Below are positions 25,008-32,815 of a DNA stretch of 64,000 nucleotides, piece after piece. The notes under the pieces were generated by a model, which was not told the origin of the DNA, did not search any database, and saw only the letters and a program-made list of their open reading frames with translations. The DNA comes from Kitasatospora purpeofusca (GTDB lineage Bacteria > Actinomycetota > Actinomycetes > Streptomycetales > Streptomycetaceae). The stretch lies in NCBI RefSeq assembly GCF_000718025.1, contig NZ_JODS01000037.1, forward strand, positions 8,571 through 72,570, written 5' to 3'. The stretch's first letter is position 1, and each line of letters begins with the position of its first letter. The position numbers and the translations under genes were made by a program.

Positions 25008-26120
25008 TCAGTCCCGGCGGGCCCGCAGCGCGGCGCGGAACCGCCGCACCACCACCTCGACGTCCTCCCGGGCGGAGAACCCCGCCGCGTAGACATGGCC
25101 GCCGCCGCCCAGCTCGGCGCAGGCGGCCGCGACGTCCACCGCGCCCTTGGAGCGGGAGGAGCCGCGCAGGGTGCCGTCCGGGTCCTGCTTGAGCACCAGC
25201 GCCACCTCGGCCTCGGCCGGGCGGCGCAGGATGTCGATCAGACCCTCGATCTCCTCGACGGTCACGCTGAACAGCACCAGCTCCTGGTACGGCACCCAGG
25301 TCCACACCAGGCCGAGGCCCTCCGCCGCGTCCGGCTCGTAGACGGCCCGGTCGAGCGCGCCGGCCAGCACCTTGAGGTAGCCGAAGGAGGAGGTGTCCCA
25401 CAGCTGCCGCGAGATGAGGTCGTGCCGGATGCCGGTGGCCAGCAGCCGCCCGGCCAGCTCGTGGGTGGCGGGCGTGGTCGCCCGGTACCGGAACGAGCCG
25501 GTGTCGGTCGCGACACCGGTGTACAGGCAGGTGGCCAGCGGCTGGTCCAGTTCGACGCCCAGCCGGCGCAGCAGTTCGTCCACCAGCACGGCAGTCGCCG
25601 GGGCATCCGGGTCGATCAGCTGGTGGGTGCCGAAGCCGGGGTTGGAGGCGTGGTGGTCGAGGACGACCAGCACCGGGGCCGCGAAGGCCTTGTCGTGCAG
25701 CAGGCCCAGCCGGCTCTCCGCGGCGACGTCGAAGCAGAGCACCAGCTCGGGGGTGTCGGGCACCGCCGAGGCCGGCACGATCAGCTCCTGGCCGGGCAGG
25801 AAGGCCAGCGACTCGGGGACGATCTGCGGATCGTCGCCGAACGAGACCCGGACCTCCTTGCCGAGGCCCTTCAGGGCCAGCCCGGCCGCCAGCGCGGAGC
25901 CGAGCGCGTCGCCGTCCGGGCAGATGTGGCAGATCAGGTCGATCGAGCGGGCCCGGCCGATCTCGGCGACCACCTGCTGCCACAGCAGCTCGAATCCGCT
26001 CTCCTCGGCGCGCGGCCCCGGAAGCACCGCGAGGGCACCCTCCACCATGTCGGTGGAGGATGCCCCCGTGGTCGAACCGGTACCGGCTGCCGAACCGGCC
26101 GCCGCCGGCTCACCCGCCAT
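25008..26120 (-). CDS. nrnA: DHH-family oligoribonuclease / pAp phosphatase (NrnA-like)
   Basis: Bifunctional enzyme expected to degrade short oligoribonucleotides and dephosphorylate 3'-phosphoadenosine-5'-phosphate. The 370-residue protein has an extra, variable 40-residue N-terminus. It is followed by DHH motif I, H65-x-x-PDGDALGS, the name-giving motif D155-H156-H157 (VVLDHHAS), and the DHHA1 nucleic-acid-binding motif GGGGHVYAAGF near residue 338. The start codon ATG at 26120 lies 2 nt after the rbfA stop codon, indicating an operon with tight coupling. A nanoRNase between rbfA and truB is typical for Gram-positive chromosomes. Confidence 0.92.
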   Translation of the reverse strand: MAGEPAAAGSAAGTGSTTGASSTDMVEGALAVLPGPRAEESGFELLWQQVVAEIGRARSIDLICHICPDGDALGSALAAGLALKGLGKEVRVSFGDDPQIVPESLAFLPGQELIVPASAVPDTPELVLCFDVAAESRLGLLHDKAFAAPVLVVLDHHASNPGFGTHQLIDPDAPATAVLVDELLRRLGVELDQPLATCLYTGVATDTGSFRYRATTPATHELAGRLLATGIRHDLISRQLWDTSSFGYLKVLAGALDRAVYEPDAAEGLGLVWTWVPYQELVLFSVTVEEIEGLIDILRRPAEAEVALVLKQDPDGTLRGSSRSKGAVDVAAACAELGGGGHVYAAGFSAREDVEVVVRRFRAALRARRD

Positions 26121-26122
26121 GA

Positions 26123-26566
26123 CTACTCGTCCTCGTCGTCACGCTCGGACGCCGGAACCTTGTACGGGTCCGCGTCGCCGGCGAAGGCCGCGCCCGCGGC
26201 GGTGGTGCGCACCGCGGCGTCGATGGCCCTGGCCCGGTCGAGCAGGTCGTCGATGTTCCTGGCGTTCTCCGGCAGGGCGTCCGCGACGAAGGTCAGCGTC
26301 GGGGTGAAGCGCACCCCGGTCTGCTTGCCGACCTCGGAGCGGAGCACGCCCTTGGCGCTCTCCAGCGCGGCGGCCGTGGCCTCACGCTCGGTGTCGTCGC
26401 CGAAGACCGTGTAGAAGACGGTGGCCTCGCGAAGGTCACCGGTCACCCGGGCGTCCGTGATGGTCACGAACCCGAGTCGCGGGTCCTTGATCCGGCGCTC
26501 CAGGGTCTGGGCGACGACCACCTGGATGCGGTCGGCGAGCTTGCGCGCCCTTGCGGTGTCGGTCAC
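26123..26566 (-). CDS. rbfA: Ribosome-binding factor A
   Basis: Small KH-like protein that binds pre-30S particles and helps mature the 5' end of 16S rRNA. The 147-residue product has family stretches RKLADRIQVVVAQTLE, DPRLGFVTITDARVT, VFYTVFG and FTPTLTFVADALPENARNIDDLLDRA. An acidic tail (SERDDEDE) extends past the usual length. The GTG start at 26566 follows GAGGAGG. It is directly upstream of nrnA (2-nt gap) and 153 nt downstream of the ylxP-like gene. Confidence 0.95.
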   Translation of the reverse strand: MTDTARARKLADRIQVVVAQTLERRIKDPRLGFVTITDARVTGDLREATVFYTVFGDDTEREATAAALESAKGVLRSEVGKQTGVRFTPTLTFVADALPENARNIDDLLDRARAIDAAVRTTAAGAAFAGDADPYKVPASERDDEDE

Positions 26567-26719
26567 GTTGCCTCCTCGTGCAGTGGGCCGGGTACTCGGG
26601 CGTGCTGCTCGCCCATCGGGGCCCCTGCCCCAAAGTACCGGCCCGCGCCCAGCCTTGTGGGCGCTCTCGGTCCTGATCTGTGTGAGAACGGCGACTCGCG
26701 CCGTCCGCTTCCACAGTTC

Positions 26720-27016
26720 TCATTCGTCGTCGTCGTTGTGGTAGCGCCTCCTGGCGGAGAGCAGCTGAACCTCGGGGCGGCCGGCGACCAACCGCTCACA
26801 GCTGTCCAGGATCTCGGTGACGTACCCGGCTTCGCCGGACACCACCGCGAGGCCGATCTCGGCCCGGCGGTGCAGATCCTGGTTCCCGGTCTCGGCAGCG
26901 CACACGCTGTACTTGCGCTGCAGTTCGGCCACGATGGGCCGCACGATCGACCGCTTCTCCTTGAGCGAGTGGACGTCGCCCAGCAGGAGGTCGAAGGTGA
27001 GTGTTCCCACGAACAT
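26720..27016 (-). CDS. YlxP-like DUF503 protein
   Basis: A 98-residue DUF503 protein, the partner found between infB and rbfA in many Gram-positives (YlxP in Bacillus, implicated in ribosome biogenesis). The diagnostic sequence is LLLGDVHSLKEKRSIVRP at about 10-27, followed by SVCAAETGNQDLHRRAEIGLAVV. The ATG at 27016 has no clear Shine-Dalgarno sequence, only GACCTG. It follows the infB terminator hairpins, so it probably has its own promoter. A DDDE acidic end is unusual but minor. Confidence 0.9.
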   Translation of the reverse strand: MFVGTLTFDLLLGDVHSLKEKRSIVRPIVAELQRKYSVCAAETGNQDLHRRAEIGLAVVSGEAGYVTEILDSCERLVAGRPEVQLLSARRRYHNDDDE

Positions 27017-27050
27017 GTGTGACAGGTCAGAGCCGACCTGGAAGGCCTCG

Positions 27051-27079
27051 GGGAGCGGTTCCCGAACGGGACCGCTCCC
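27051..27079. terminator. Hairpin downstream of infB (first of two)
   Basis: Stem of 13 bp with one bulged T (GGGAGCGGT at 27051-27059 with ACCGCTCCC at 27071-27079, plus CCCG/CGGG inside). It lies between the ylxP-like start and the stronger infB terminator. Confidence 0.5.
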
Positions 27080-27100
27080 CGGACCCTACACAGCAGGACC

Positions 27101-27139
27101 GGGGCCGGTCGACGGAAATACCACCCGTCGACCGGCCCC
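27101..27139 (-). terminator. infB terminator
   Basis: A perfect 15-bp stem (27101-27115 with 27125-27139) and 9-nt loop, 14 nt after the infB stop codon. It suggests at least partial termination before the ylxP-rbfA-nrnA-truB genes. Confidence 0.8.
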
Positions 27140-27152
27140 GGCAGCCACCCGC

Positions 27153-30100
27153 TTACGCGCGCGGCTTCTCGCGCATCTCGTAGGTCTCGATGATGTCGTC
27201 GACCTTGATGTCGTTGAACGAACCCAGGGTCACACCGGCCTCGAAGCCCTCGCGGACCTCGGTCGCGTCGTCCTTGAAGCGACGCAGACCCTCGATGGTG
27301 AGGCTCTCCGCCACGACCTTGCCGTCGCGCAGCAGGCGGGCCTTGGTGTTGCGGCGGATGATGCCGTCGCGGACCAGGACACCGGCGATGTTGCCGAACT
27401 TGGAGGAGCGGAAGACCTCGCGGATCTCCGCGGCGCCGAGGCGCACCTCCTCGTACTCCGGCTTGAGCTTGCCCTTGAGGGCGTTCTCGATCTCCTCGAT
27501 CGCCTGGTAGATGACCGAGTAGTACCGGACGTCCACGCCTTCCTTGTCGGCAGCAGCGCGCGCACGGCCTTCGGCGCGCACGTTGAAGCCGATGATGATG
27601 GCGTCCGAGCCCATCGCCAGGTCCACGTCGGACTCGGTGATGGCACCCACACCGCGGTGCAGGACCCGGAGCTCGACCTCCTCGCCCACGTCCAGCTTGA
27701 CGAGGGCGTCCTCGAGGGCTTCCACCGAACCGGAGACGTCACCCTTGATGATGAGGTTGAGCTGCTCGATGGAGCCGGCGGCGATGGCCTTGTCCAGGTC
27801 CTCCAGGGACACCCGGACCCGACGCTGCGCGAAGGCGGCGTTGCGGTCGCGGGCCGAGCGCTTCTCGGCGATCTGGCGGGCGGTGCGGTCCTCGTCGACG
27901 ACGATGAAGCTGTCGCCGGCGCGGGGCACCGAGGTCAGACCGAGCAGCAGCACCGGACGGGACGGGCCGGCCTCGGCGAGGCTGTTGCCGTTCTCGTCCA
28001 GCATCGCGCGGACGCGGCCGTAGGCGTCGCCGACCACGATCGAGTCGCCGACGCGGAGGGTACCGCGCTGCACGAGGACGGTCGCCATGGCACCGCGGCC
28101 CTTGTCGAGGTGGGCCTCGATGGCGATACCCTGCGCGTCCTGCTCGGGGTTGGCCCGCAGGTCGAGCGAGGCGTCCGCGGTCAGGACCACGGCCTCCAGC
28201 AGCTGCTCGATGTTGAGGCCCTGGCGCGCGGAGATGTCGACGAACATGGTGTCGCCGCCGTACTCCTCGGCCACCAGACCGAACTCGGTCAGCTGACCGC
28301 GGACCTTGGTCGGGTCGGCGCCCTCGACGTCGATCTTGTTGACGGCGACCACGATCGGCACACCCGCGGCCTTGGCGTGGTTGAGCGCCTCGACCGTCTG
28401 CGGCATGACACCGTCGTTGGCCGCGACCACCAGGATCGCGATGTCGGTGGACTTGGCACCACGGGCACGCATGGCGGAGAACGCCTCGTGACCCGGGGTG
28501 TCGAGGAAGGTGATCGGGCGCTGCTCGCCGTTCACCTCGGTGACCACCTGGTACGCACCGATGTGCTGGGTGATGCCACCGGCCTCGCCGGCCACCACGT
28601 TGGACTTGCGGATGGCGTCCAGCAGGCGGGTCTTACCGTGGTCGACGTGACCCATGACGGTGACGACCGGCGGGCGCGGGGCCAGCTGGTCCTCGTCGCC
28701 CTCGTTGGCGCCGAAGTCGATGTCGAACGACTCCAGCAGCTCGCGGTCCTCGTCGTCCCGGCTGACGATCTCGAGCTGGAAGCCCATCTCGTCGGCCAGC
28801 AGCTGCAGCGTCGCGTCGGAGACCGACTGCGTCGCGGTGACCATCTCACCGAGGTTGAACATGACGGAGACGAGCGCGGCCGGGTTGGCGTTGATCTTCT
28901 CCGCGAAGTCCATCAGCGAGGCGCCGCTCGACAGGCGAACGGTCTGGCCGTTGCCGCGAGGCAGCATCACACCGCCGACGGACGGGGCCTGCATGGCCTC
29001 GTACTCCTGGCGCTTCGCCCGCTTCGACTTGCGACCACGGGCCGGACGGCCACCGGGGCCGCGGCCGAAGGCACCCTGCGTGCCACCACGGGCACCCGGG
29101 CCACCGGGACGGCCGCCGAAGCCACCCGGACGCGGACCGAAGCCACCGCCGCCACCCGGGGCACCGCCACCGGGACGGGGGCCGCCGAAGCCGCCACCGG
29201 CCGGACGCGAGCCCGGACCGGCCGGACGGCCCTGGAAGCCCGGACGGGCGCCACCGGCACCCGGACCACCCGGACGGCCACCGGGGCCACCCGGACCACG
29301 GCCACCGGGGCCGGGACGCGGGCCCGGACCGGCCGGACGCTGCGGCATCATGCCCGGGTTCGGACGCGGCATGCCCGACGGGGTCGGACGCGGGCCGGCC
29401 GGACGGGGCATGCCGTCGGGACGCGGAGCACCGGCACCGGGGCCACCGGCGCCCGGGGCGCCCTGGCCGCCGGGACGGGGACGGTCGCCACCCGGACGGG
29501 GAGCACCGGCACCCGGAGCACCCTGACCACCCGGACGCGGACGGTCGCCACCGGGACGGGGACGGTCGCCACCCGGACGGGGAGCACCGGCACCCGGAGC
29601 ACCCTGACCACCCGGACGCGGACGGTCGCCACCCGGACGGGGACGGTCGCCGCCCTGGCCGGCCGGAGCACCCGGACGCGCGCCCGGCGCGCCGGGACGA
29701 CGGTCGCCGGGGCGGGCCATACCGGTGGCGCTGCCCGAGGTGAACGGGTTGTTGCCCGGACGCGGACCGGCCGGACGCGGGCCCGGACGGGCGCCGCTGC
29801 CGGCGGCGGGAGCACCGGCGGCGGGGCCGCCGGTGGAGCGCGGGGCCTGGGCGGCCGGGCGCGGAGCCTCGGTCTCACCGGACACGGGGGCCGGCGAGGA
29901 GAACTCGGCCGCCGGAGCGGCCGGGGCCGCAGCCGCGGGACGCGGCGCCGGACGCGGGCCCGGTGCCGGAGCACCGGCCGGCCGGGACGCGGGGGCGGCG
30001 GCGGGCGCGGCCGGAGCCGCGGGGGCGGCGGCCGCAGGGGTCGGACGGGGACCGGGGGTCGCGCTGGGGCGCGGACCCGGGGTCGGAGCACCCGGCTTGG

Positions 30101-30344
30101 GTGCGCCCGCGGCCGAACCGGCCGAGGGCTGGGGCGCCGCGGGCTTCCGCGGGCCCGGCTTGGCAGCAGAGCCACCACCGGTGGGGGCAACGCCAAGCGC
30201 GTCAGTCAACTTGCGCACGACCGGCGCCTCGATCGTCGAGGACGCCGAACGGACGAACTCGCCCAGCTCGGTGAGCTTGGCCATCACGGCCTTGCTCTCC
30301 AAACCAAGCTCCTTGGCGAGCTCGTAAACCCGGACCTTAGCCAC
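27153..30344 (-). CDS. infB: Translation initiation factor IF-2
   Basis: GTPase that brings initiator tRNA to the 30S subunit and promotes subunit joining. The 1063-residue protein has an IF2N domain (VRVYELAKELGLESKAVMAK), a very long Gly/Pro/Arg/Ala-rich low-complexity region (about residues 60-430), and a second IF2N segment near 460-510. The GTP-binding domain has G1 GHVDHGKT at about residue 564, and is followed by domains II-IV ending KVDDIIETYEMREKPRA. An upstream in-frame ATG at 30359 exists. GTG at 30344 is chosen because AGGAG (30349-30353) sits 4-5 nt before it and the product then begins with the usual (M)AKVRVYELAKE. Confidence 0.95.
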   Translation of the reverse strand: MAKVRVYELAKELGLESKAVMAKLTELGEFVRSASSTIEAPVVRKLTDALGVAPTGGGSAAKPGPRKPAAPQPSAGSAAGAPKPGAPTPGPRPSATPGPRPTPAAAAPAAPAAPAAAPASRPAGAPAPGPRPAPRPAAAAPAAPAAEFSSPAPVSGETEAPRPAAQAPRSTGGPAAGAPAAGSGARPGPRPAGPRPGNNPFTSGSATGMARPGDRRPGAPGARPGAPAGQGGDRPRPGGDRPRPGGQGAPGAGAPRPGGDRPRPGGDRPRPGGQGAPGAGAPRPGGDRPRPGGQGAPGAGGPGAGAPRPDGMPRPAGPRPTPSGMPRPNPGMMPQRPAGPGPRPGPGGRGPGGPGGRPGGPGAGGARPGFQGRPAGPGSRPAGGGFGGPRPGGGAPGGGGGFGPRPGGFGGRPGGPGARGGTQGAFGRGPGGRPARGRKSKRAKRQEYEAMQAPSVGGVMLPRGNGQTVRLSSGASLMDFAEKINANPAALVSVMFNLGEMVTATQSVSDATLQLLADEMGFQLEIVSRDDEDRELLESFDIDFGANEGDEDQLAPRPPVVTVMGHVDHGKTRLLDAIRKSNVVAGEAGGITQHIGAYQVVTEVNGEQRPITFLDTPGHEAFSAMRARGAKSTDIAILVVAANDGVMPQTVEALNHAKAAGVPIVVAVNKIDVEGADPTKVRGQLTEFGLVAEEYGGDTMFVDISARQGLNIEQLLEAVVLTADASLDLRANPEQDAQGIAIEAHLDKGRGAMATVLVQRGTLRVGDSIVVGDAYGRVRAMLDENGNSLAEAGPSRPVLLLGLTSVPRAGDSFIVVDEDRTARQIAEKRSARDRNAAFAQRRVRVSLEDLDKAIAAGSIEQLNLIIKGDVSGSVEALEDALVKLDVGEEVELRVLHRGVGAITESDVDLAMGSDAIIIGFNVRAEGRARAAADKEGVDVRYYSVIYQAIEEIENALKGKLKPEYEEVRLGAAEIREVFRSSKFGNIAGVLVRDGIIRRNTKARLLRDGKVVAESLTIEGLRRFKDDATEVREGFEAGVTLGSFNDIKVDDIIETYEMREKPRA
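29480..29641 (-). repeat. 81-bp tandem duplication inside infB
   Basis: Two near-identical 81-bp units (29480-29560 and 29561-29641, one clear mismatch) encode a 27-residue repeat containing GGDRPRPGG and QGAPGAGAPRP. The reading frame is kept. A partial third copy follows in the protein. This is the disordered linker of IF-2 and is expected to vary in copy number between strains. Confidence 0.85.
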
Positions 30345-30390
30345 TTCACTCCTGTTCATGAGTCCGGGGGTCTCGTCCGCCGGACTGTCG

Positions 30391-30452
30391 CTACTTCATG
30401 GGCGTACCCATCGCGTACTCATCGCGTACTCATCGAGTGCTCATCGCAATCT
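30391..30452 (-). promoter_or_regulatory. infB leader with four 11-bp tandem repeats and overlapping micro-ORFs
   Basis: Units at 30409-30419, 30420-30430, 30431-30441 and 30442-30452 are CATCGCGTACT twice, then CATCGAGTGCT and CATCGCAATCT. On the minus strand each unit gives an ATG. Two successive micro-ORFs read M-S-T-R-stop, each stop overlapping the next start as ATGA; the third reads MSTRWVRP and the fourth MGTPMK. The ladder lies 47-108 nt upstream of the infB GTG, in the leader between ylxR and infB. Whether these micro-ORFs are translated is unknown. Confidence 0.6.
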
Positions 30453-30556
30453 CGACCTACTTCCACATCGCGAGGTACCTGACTGGTGGCACGACGTACG
30501 GCTGCCCGTGCGCCGTGCTTGTTGCGGTGGTTCTCCGCCGCGCGAGCGGCGCGCTG

Positions 30557-30853
30557 TCACGGGGAGCTGTCGCTCACCCGCACCTCGATGAACCCGCGGA
30601 GCCGCTCGGTGTCGAGCGCGCCCTGGAGCCGGAAGGCCCGGGGGAACGCCCGTCGGCGGACCGCGAGGTCGAGACAGGCCGGTTCAGGGTGCAGATGCGC
30701 TCCCCGGCCCGGCAGTGCGCCACGTGGATCAGGGACGCAGACGCCCTCGACCGCCGTGACACGCAACAGCTGGTGCTTGGCCGCGCGCTTGCGGCAGCCC
30801 ACGCAGGTGCGTTCCGGGCGTGCTCGGACATGCGTCCGGCCAGACGAAGGCAA
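30557..30853 (-). CDS. ylxR: YlxR-family RNA/nucleoid-binding protein
   Basis: Small basic protein of the nusA-infB operon (DUF448), reported elsewhere to bind RNA or to affect transcription. The 98-residue product contains the signature RTCVGCRKRAAKHQLLRV and the GRGAHLHPEPACLDLAVRRRAF segment. No ATG or GTG is available in frame near the fold. I choose TTG at 30853 because GGAGGGG (30859-30865) lies 5 nt upstream and the resulting SSGRTHVRARPERTC N-terminus looks like streptomycete homologues as I remember them. It is 75 nt downstream of nusA on the same strand. Confidence 0.88.
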   Translation of the reverse strand: MPSSGRTHVRARPERTCVGCRKRAAKHQLLRVTAVEGVCVPDPRGALPGRGAHLHPEPACLDLAVRRRAFPRAFRLQGALDTERLRGFIEVRVSDSSP

Positions 30854-30928
30854 GTCTACCCCTCCGAAGGGACATGGCGCCGCCCCGCCGGTTCCGGGGG
30901 GAACGGCGGGGGGCTCCGACAACAACGA

Positions 30929-31930
30929 CTACTCGGCCGGGGACTCCGGCTCGGCGCCCTCGGTGTCCGGTCGGATGTCGATCCGCCAGCCGGTCAGACG
31001 GGCGGCCAGGCGGGCGTTCTGCCCCTCCTTGCCGATCGCCAGCGACAGCTGGTAGTCCGGCACGATCACCCGTGCGGAGCGCTGCGCCAGGTCGACGATC
31101 TCCACACTCGTCACCCGCGCGGGGGACAGCGCCGCGGCGACCATCTCGCGCGGGTCCTCCGACCAGTCGACGATGTCGATCTTCTCGCCGTGCAGCTCGC
31201 CCATCACCGCGCGCACCCGGGCACCCATCGGGCCGATGCAGGCGCCCTTGGCGTTCAGGCCCTGGCGGCGCGACCAGACCGCGATCTTCGTCCGGTGGCC
31301 GGCCTCGCGGGCGATCGCGGCGATCTCGACGCTGCCGTCCGCGATCTCCGGGACCTCCAGCGCGAACAGCTTGCGGACCAGGTTGGGGTGGGTGCGCGAC
31401 AGCGTCACCGACGCCCCGCGGACACCCCGGCGCACGGCCACGACGTAGCACTTCAGCCGGGTGCCGTGGCGGTAGTCCTCCCCCGGGACCTGCTCCTGCG
31501 GCGGCAGGATGGCCTCCAGCTTGCCGATGTCGACCAGCACGTTCTTCGGGTCGTTGCCCTGCTGGACGACACCGGTGACGATGTCGCCCTCCTTGCCCGC
31601 GTACTCGCCGAAGGTCTGGTCGTCGGCGGCGTCGCGCAGCCGCTGCATCATGACCTGCATGCCGATGCTGGAGGCGATCCGGCCGAAGCCGCTCGGGGTG
31701 TCGTCGAACTCCTTCGGCTCGACGCCCTCGTCCAGCTCCGACGCGTCCTCGGTGGCCCAGACCGTCACGTGGCCGGACTGGCGGTCCAGCTCGACCCGGG
31801 CGCGGCGGCGCGAGCCCTCGGTGCGGTGGTACGCGGTGAGGAGGGCCGACTCGATCGACTCGACCACGAGGCCGAAGGGGATGTTCTTCTCGCTGACCAG
31901 CGTGCGCAGGGCACTCATGTCGATGTCCAC
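30929..31930 (-). CDS. nusA: Transcription termination/antitermination factor NusA
   Basis: RNA-polymerase-binding factor controlling pausing, termination and rRNA antitermination. The 333-residue protein has the N-terminal RNAP-binding domain (about 1-125), an S1 domain (GDIVTGVVQQGNDPKNVLVD) and two KH domains (ACIGPMGARVRAVMGELHGE and LSLAIGKEGQNARLAARLTG). It ends shortly after KH2, without the acidic repeats of E. coli NusA, which is normal for actinobacteria. The GTG start at 31930 follows GAGGAGG at 7 nt. It is 57 nt downstream of rimP in the usual rimP-nusA-ylxR-infB order. Confidence 0.96.
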   Translation of the reverse strand: MDIDMSALRTLVSEKNIPFGLVVESIESALLTAYHRTEGSRRRARVELDRQSGHVTVWATEDASELDEGVEPKEFDDTPSGFGRIASSIGMQVMMQRLRDAADDQTFGEYAGKEGDIVTGVVQQGNDPKNVLVDIGKLEAILPPQEQVPGEDYRHGTRLKCYVVAVRRGVRGASVTLSRTHPNLVRKLFALEVPEIADGSVEIAAIAREAGHRTKIAVWSRRQGLNAKGACIGPMGARVRAVMGELHGEKIDIVDWSEDPREMVAAALSPARVTSVEIVDLAQRSARVIVPDYQLSLAIGKEGQNARLAARLTGWRIDIRPDTEGAEPESPAE

Positions 31931-31987
31931 GGCTACGCCTCCTCGTCTTTCGTCACGTTCTTCATGGTGCGGTCGGTGCGCAGGTCG

Positions 31988-32518
31988 TCACTCCGCACCG
32001 TCGTCCCCCTCTTCGAGCAGCTCGTCGAGCTGCTCGTCGTCCTTGCGGTTGAACTCCACCTGGACGCGAGCACGGTCGACCTCGGCGTACTCCAGCCGGC
32101 GCTCCTTGGCCCGTCCGCGGCCCTTGACCGGCTGCACCTCGACCAGCGCGCCGTCCTCGTCGGCCGCCAGCACCCGGGCGACGATCTCCCCGCCGTCGAC
32201 CAGGTGGATCTTGGCCAGCCGGCCCTCGGCGCGGATCCAGTGCCGGGGAAGGTCCAGCGGACGCTCCGCACCCGGTGATCCGACCTCCAGCACGTACGCG
32301 CCGGAACCCATCACGTCCGACTCGTCCAGGGCCTCGCCGACCAGCCGGCTGAACTCGGCAACGGTGTCCAGGTCCACGCCGCCGTCGGCGTCCACGTCGA
32401 TCTGCACCTGGCGGCGGCTGCCCGCCTGGGTGACCTTGACGTCCTCCAGGTCCAGGCCCGACTGCGCGGCCAGCGGCTCCAGCAACGCACGCAGCCGGTC
32501 GATGTGGGTGGTGCTCAT
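31988..32518 (-). CDS. rimP: Ribosome maturation factor RimP
   Basis: Cytoplasmic factor for 30S subunit maturation. The 176-residue product has the family core LEDVKVTQAGSRRQVQIDVD, VLEVGSPGAERPL and the C-terminal Sm-like domain (GGEIVARVLAADEDGALVEV). An acidic tail, LLEEGDDGAE, ends it. ATG 32518 (MSTTHIDRL) is preferred over longer in-frame starts because GAGGAG stands about 10 nt upstream and homologues begin here. First gene of the rimP-nusA-ylxR-infB block; its promoter must lie in 32519-32815. Confidence 0.94.
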   Translation of the reverse strand: MSTTHIDRLRALLEPLAAQSGLDLEDVKVTQAGSRRQVQIDVDADGGVDLDTVAEFSRLVGEALDESDVMGSGAYVLEVGSPGAERPLDLPRHWIRAEGRLAKIHLVDGGEIVARVLAADEDGALVEVQPVKGRGRAKERRLEYAEVDRARVQVEFNRKDDEQLDELLEEGDDGAE

Positions 32519-32815
32519 CCGGGTGGACTCCTCGGCCGCGTCTGCTGTTGTCGGAAGGTCGCACCGCACCCACCGGCGCCGTTCCGGCGCGCGGCCGGGT
32601 CGCGGCAGCTCGGCCCAAAGCCTAGCCGGTGAACCGCCCAACCACCGATTCCGCCCCCGGCAGCGCCAGCCCCTCCCGGCCCGGTGCGAGCAAGCTCACA
32701 CGGGCCGCTCGCGCCCGCCGGGAGGGCAATCCACGCCCGCACAGGTGAGGATTCTGTAATCATTCACGCCAGCGAGGGCAGGCCGTCCTCCCGTACCCGC
32801 CCCGGAGTGACACCC
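32519..32815. other. Divergent gap between rimP and the ferritin-like lipoprotein gene
   Basis: This 297-nt region contains no gene I can support. It must hold the rimP-nusA promoter (minus) and that of the lipoprotein gene (plus). A locally AT-richer patch, TTCTGTAATCATTC at about 32753-32766, is the best place for the plus-strand promoter, but I see no matching -35 box. Confidence 0.4.

Noticed and set aside
30409..30452. Tandem repeats considered as a CRISPR array
   Set aside because: Units are 11 bp, contiguous and without spacers, and no cas genes are present in the window.
30574..30831. ATG-initiated 85-codon ORF overlapping ylxR
   Set aside because: Different frame from the YlxR signature (RTCVGCRKRA); the TTG-initiated frame carries the family motifs and a strong ribosome binding site.
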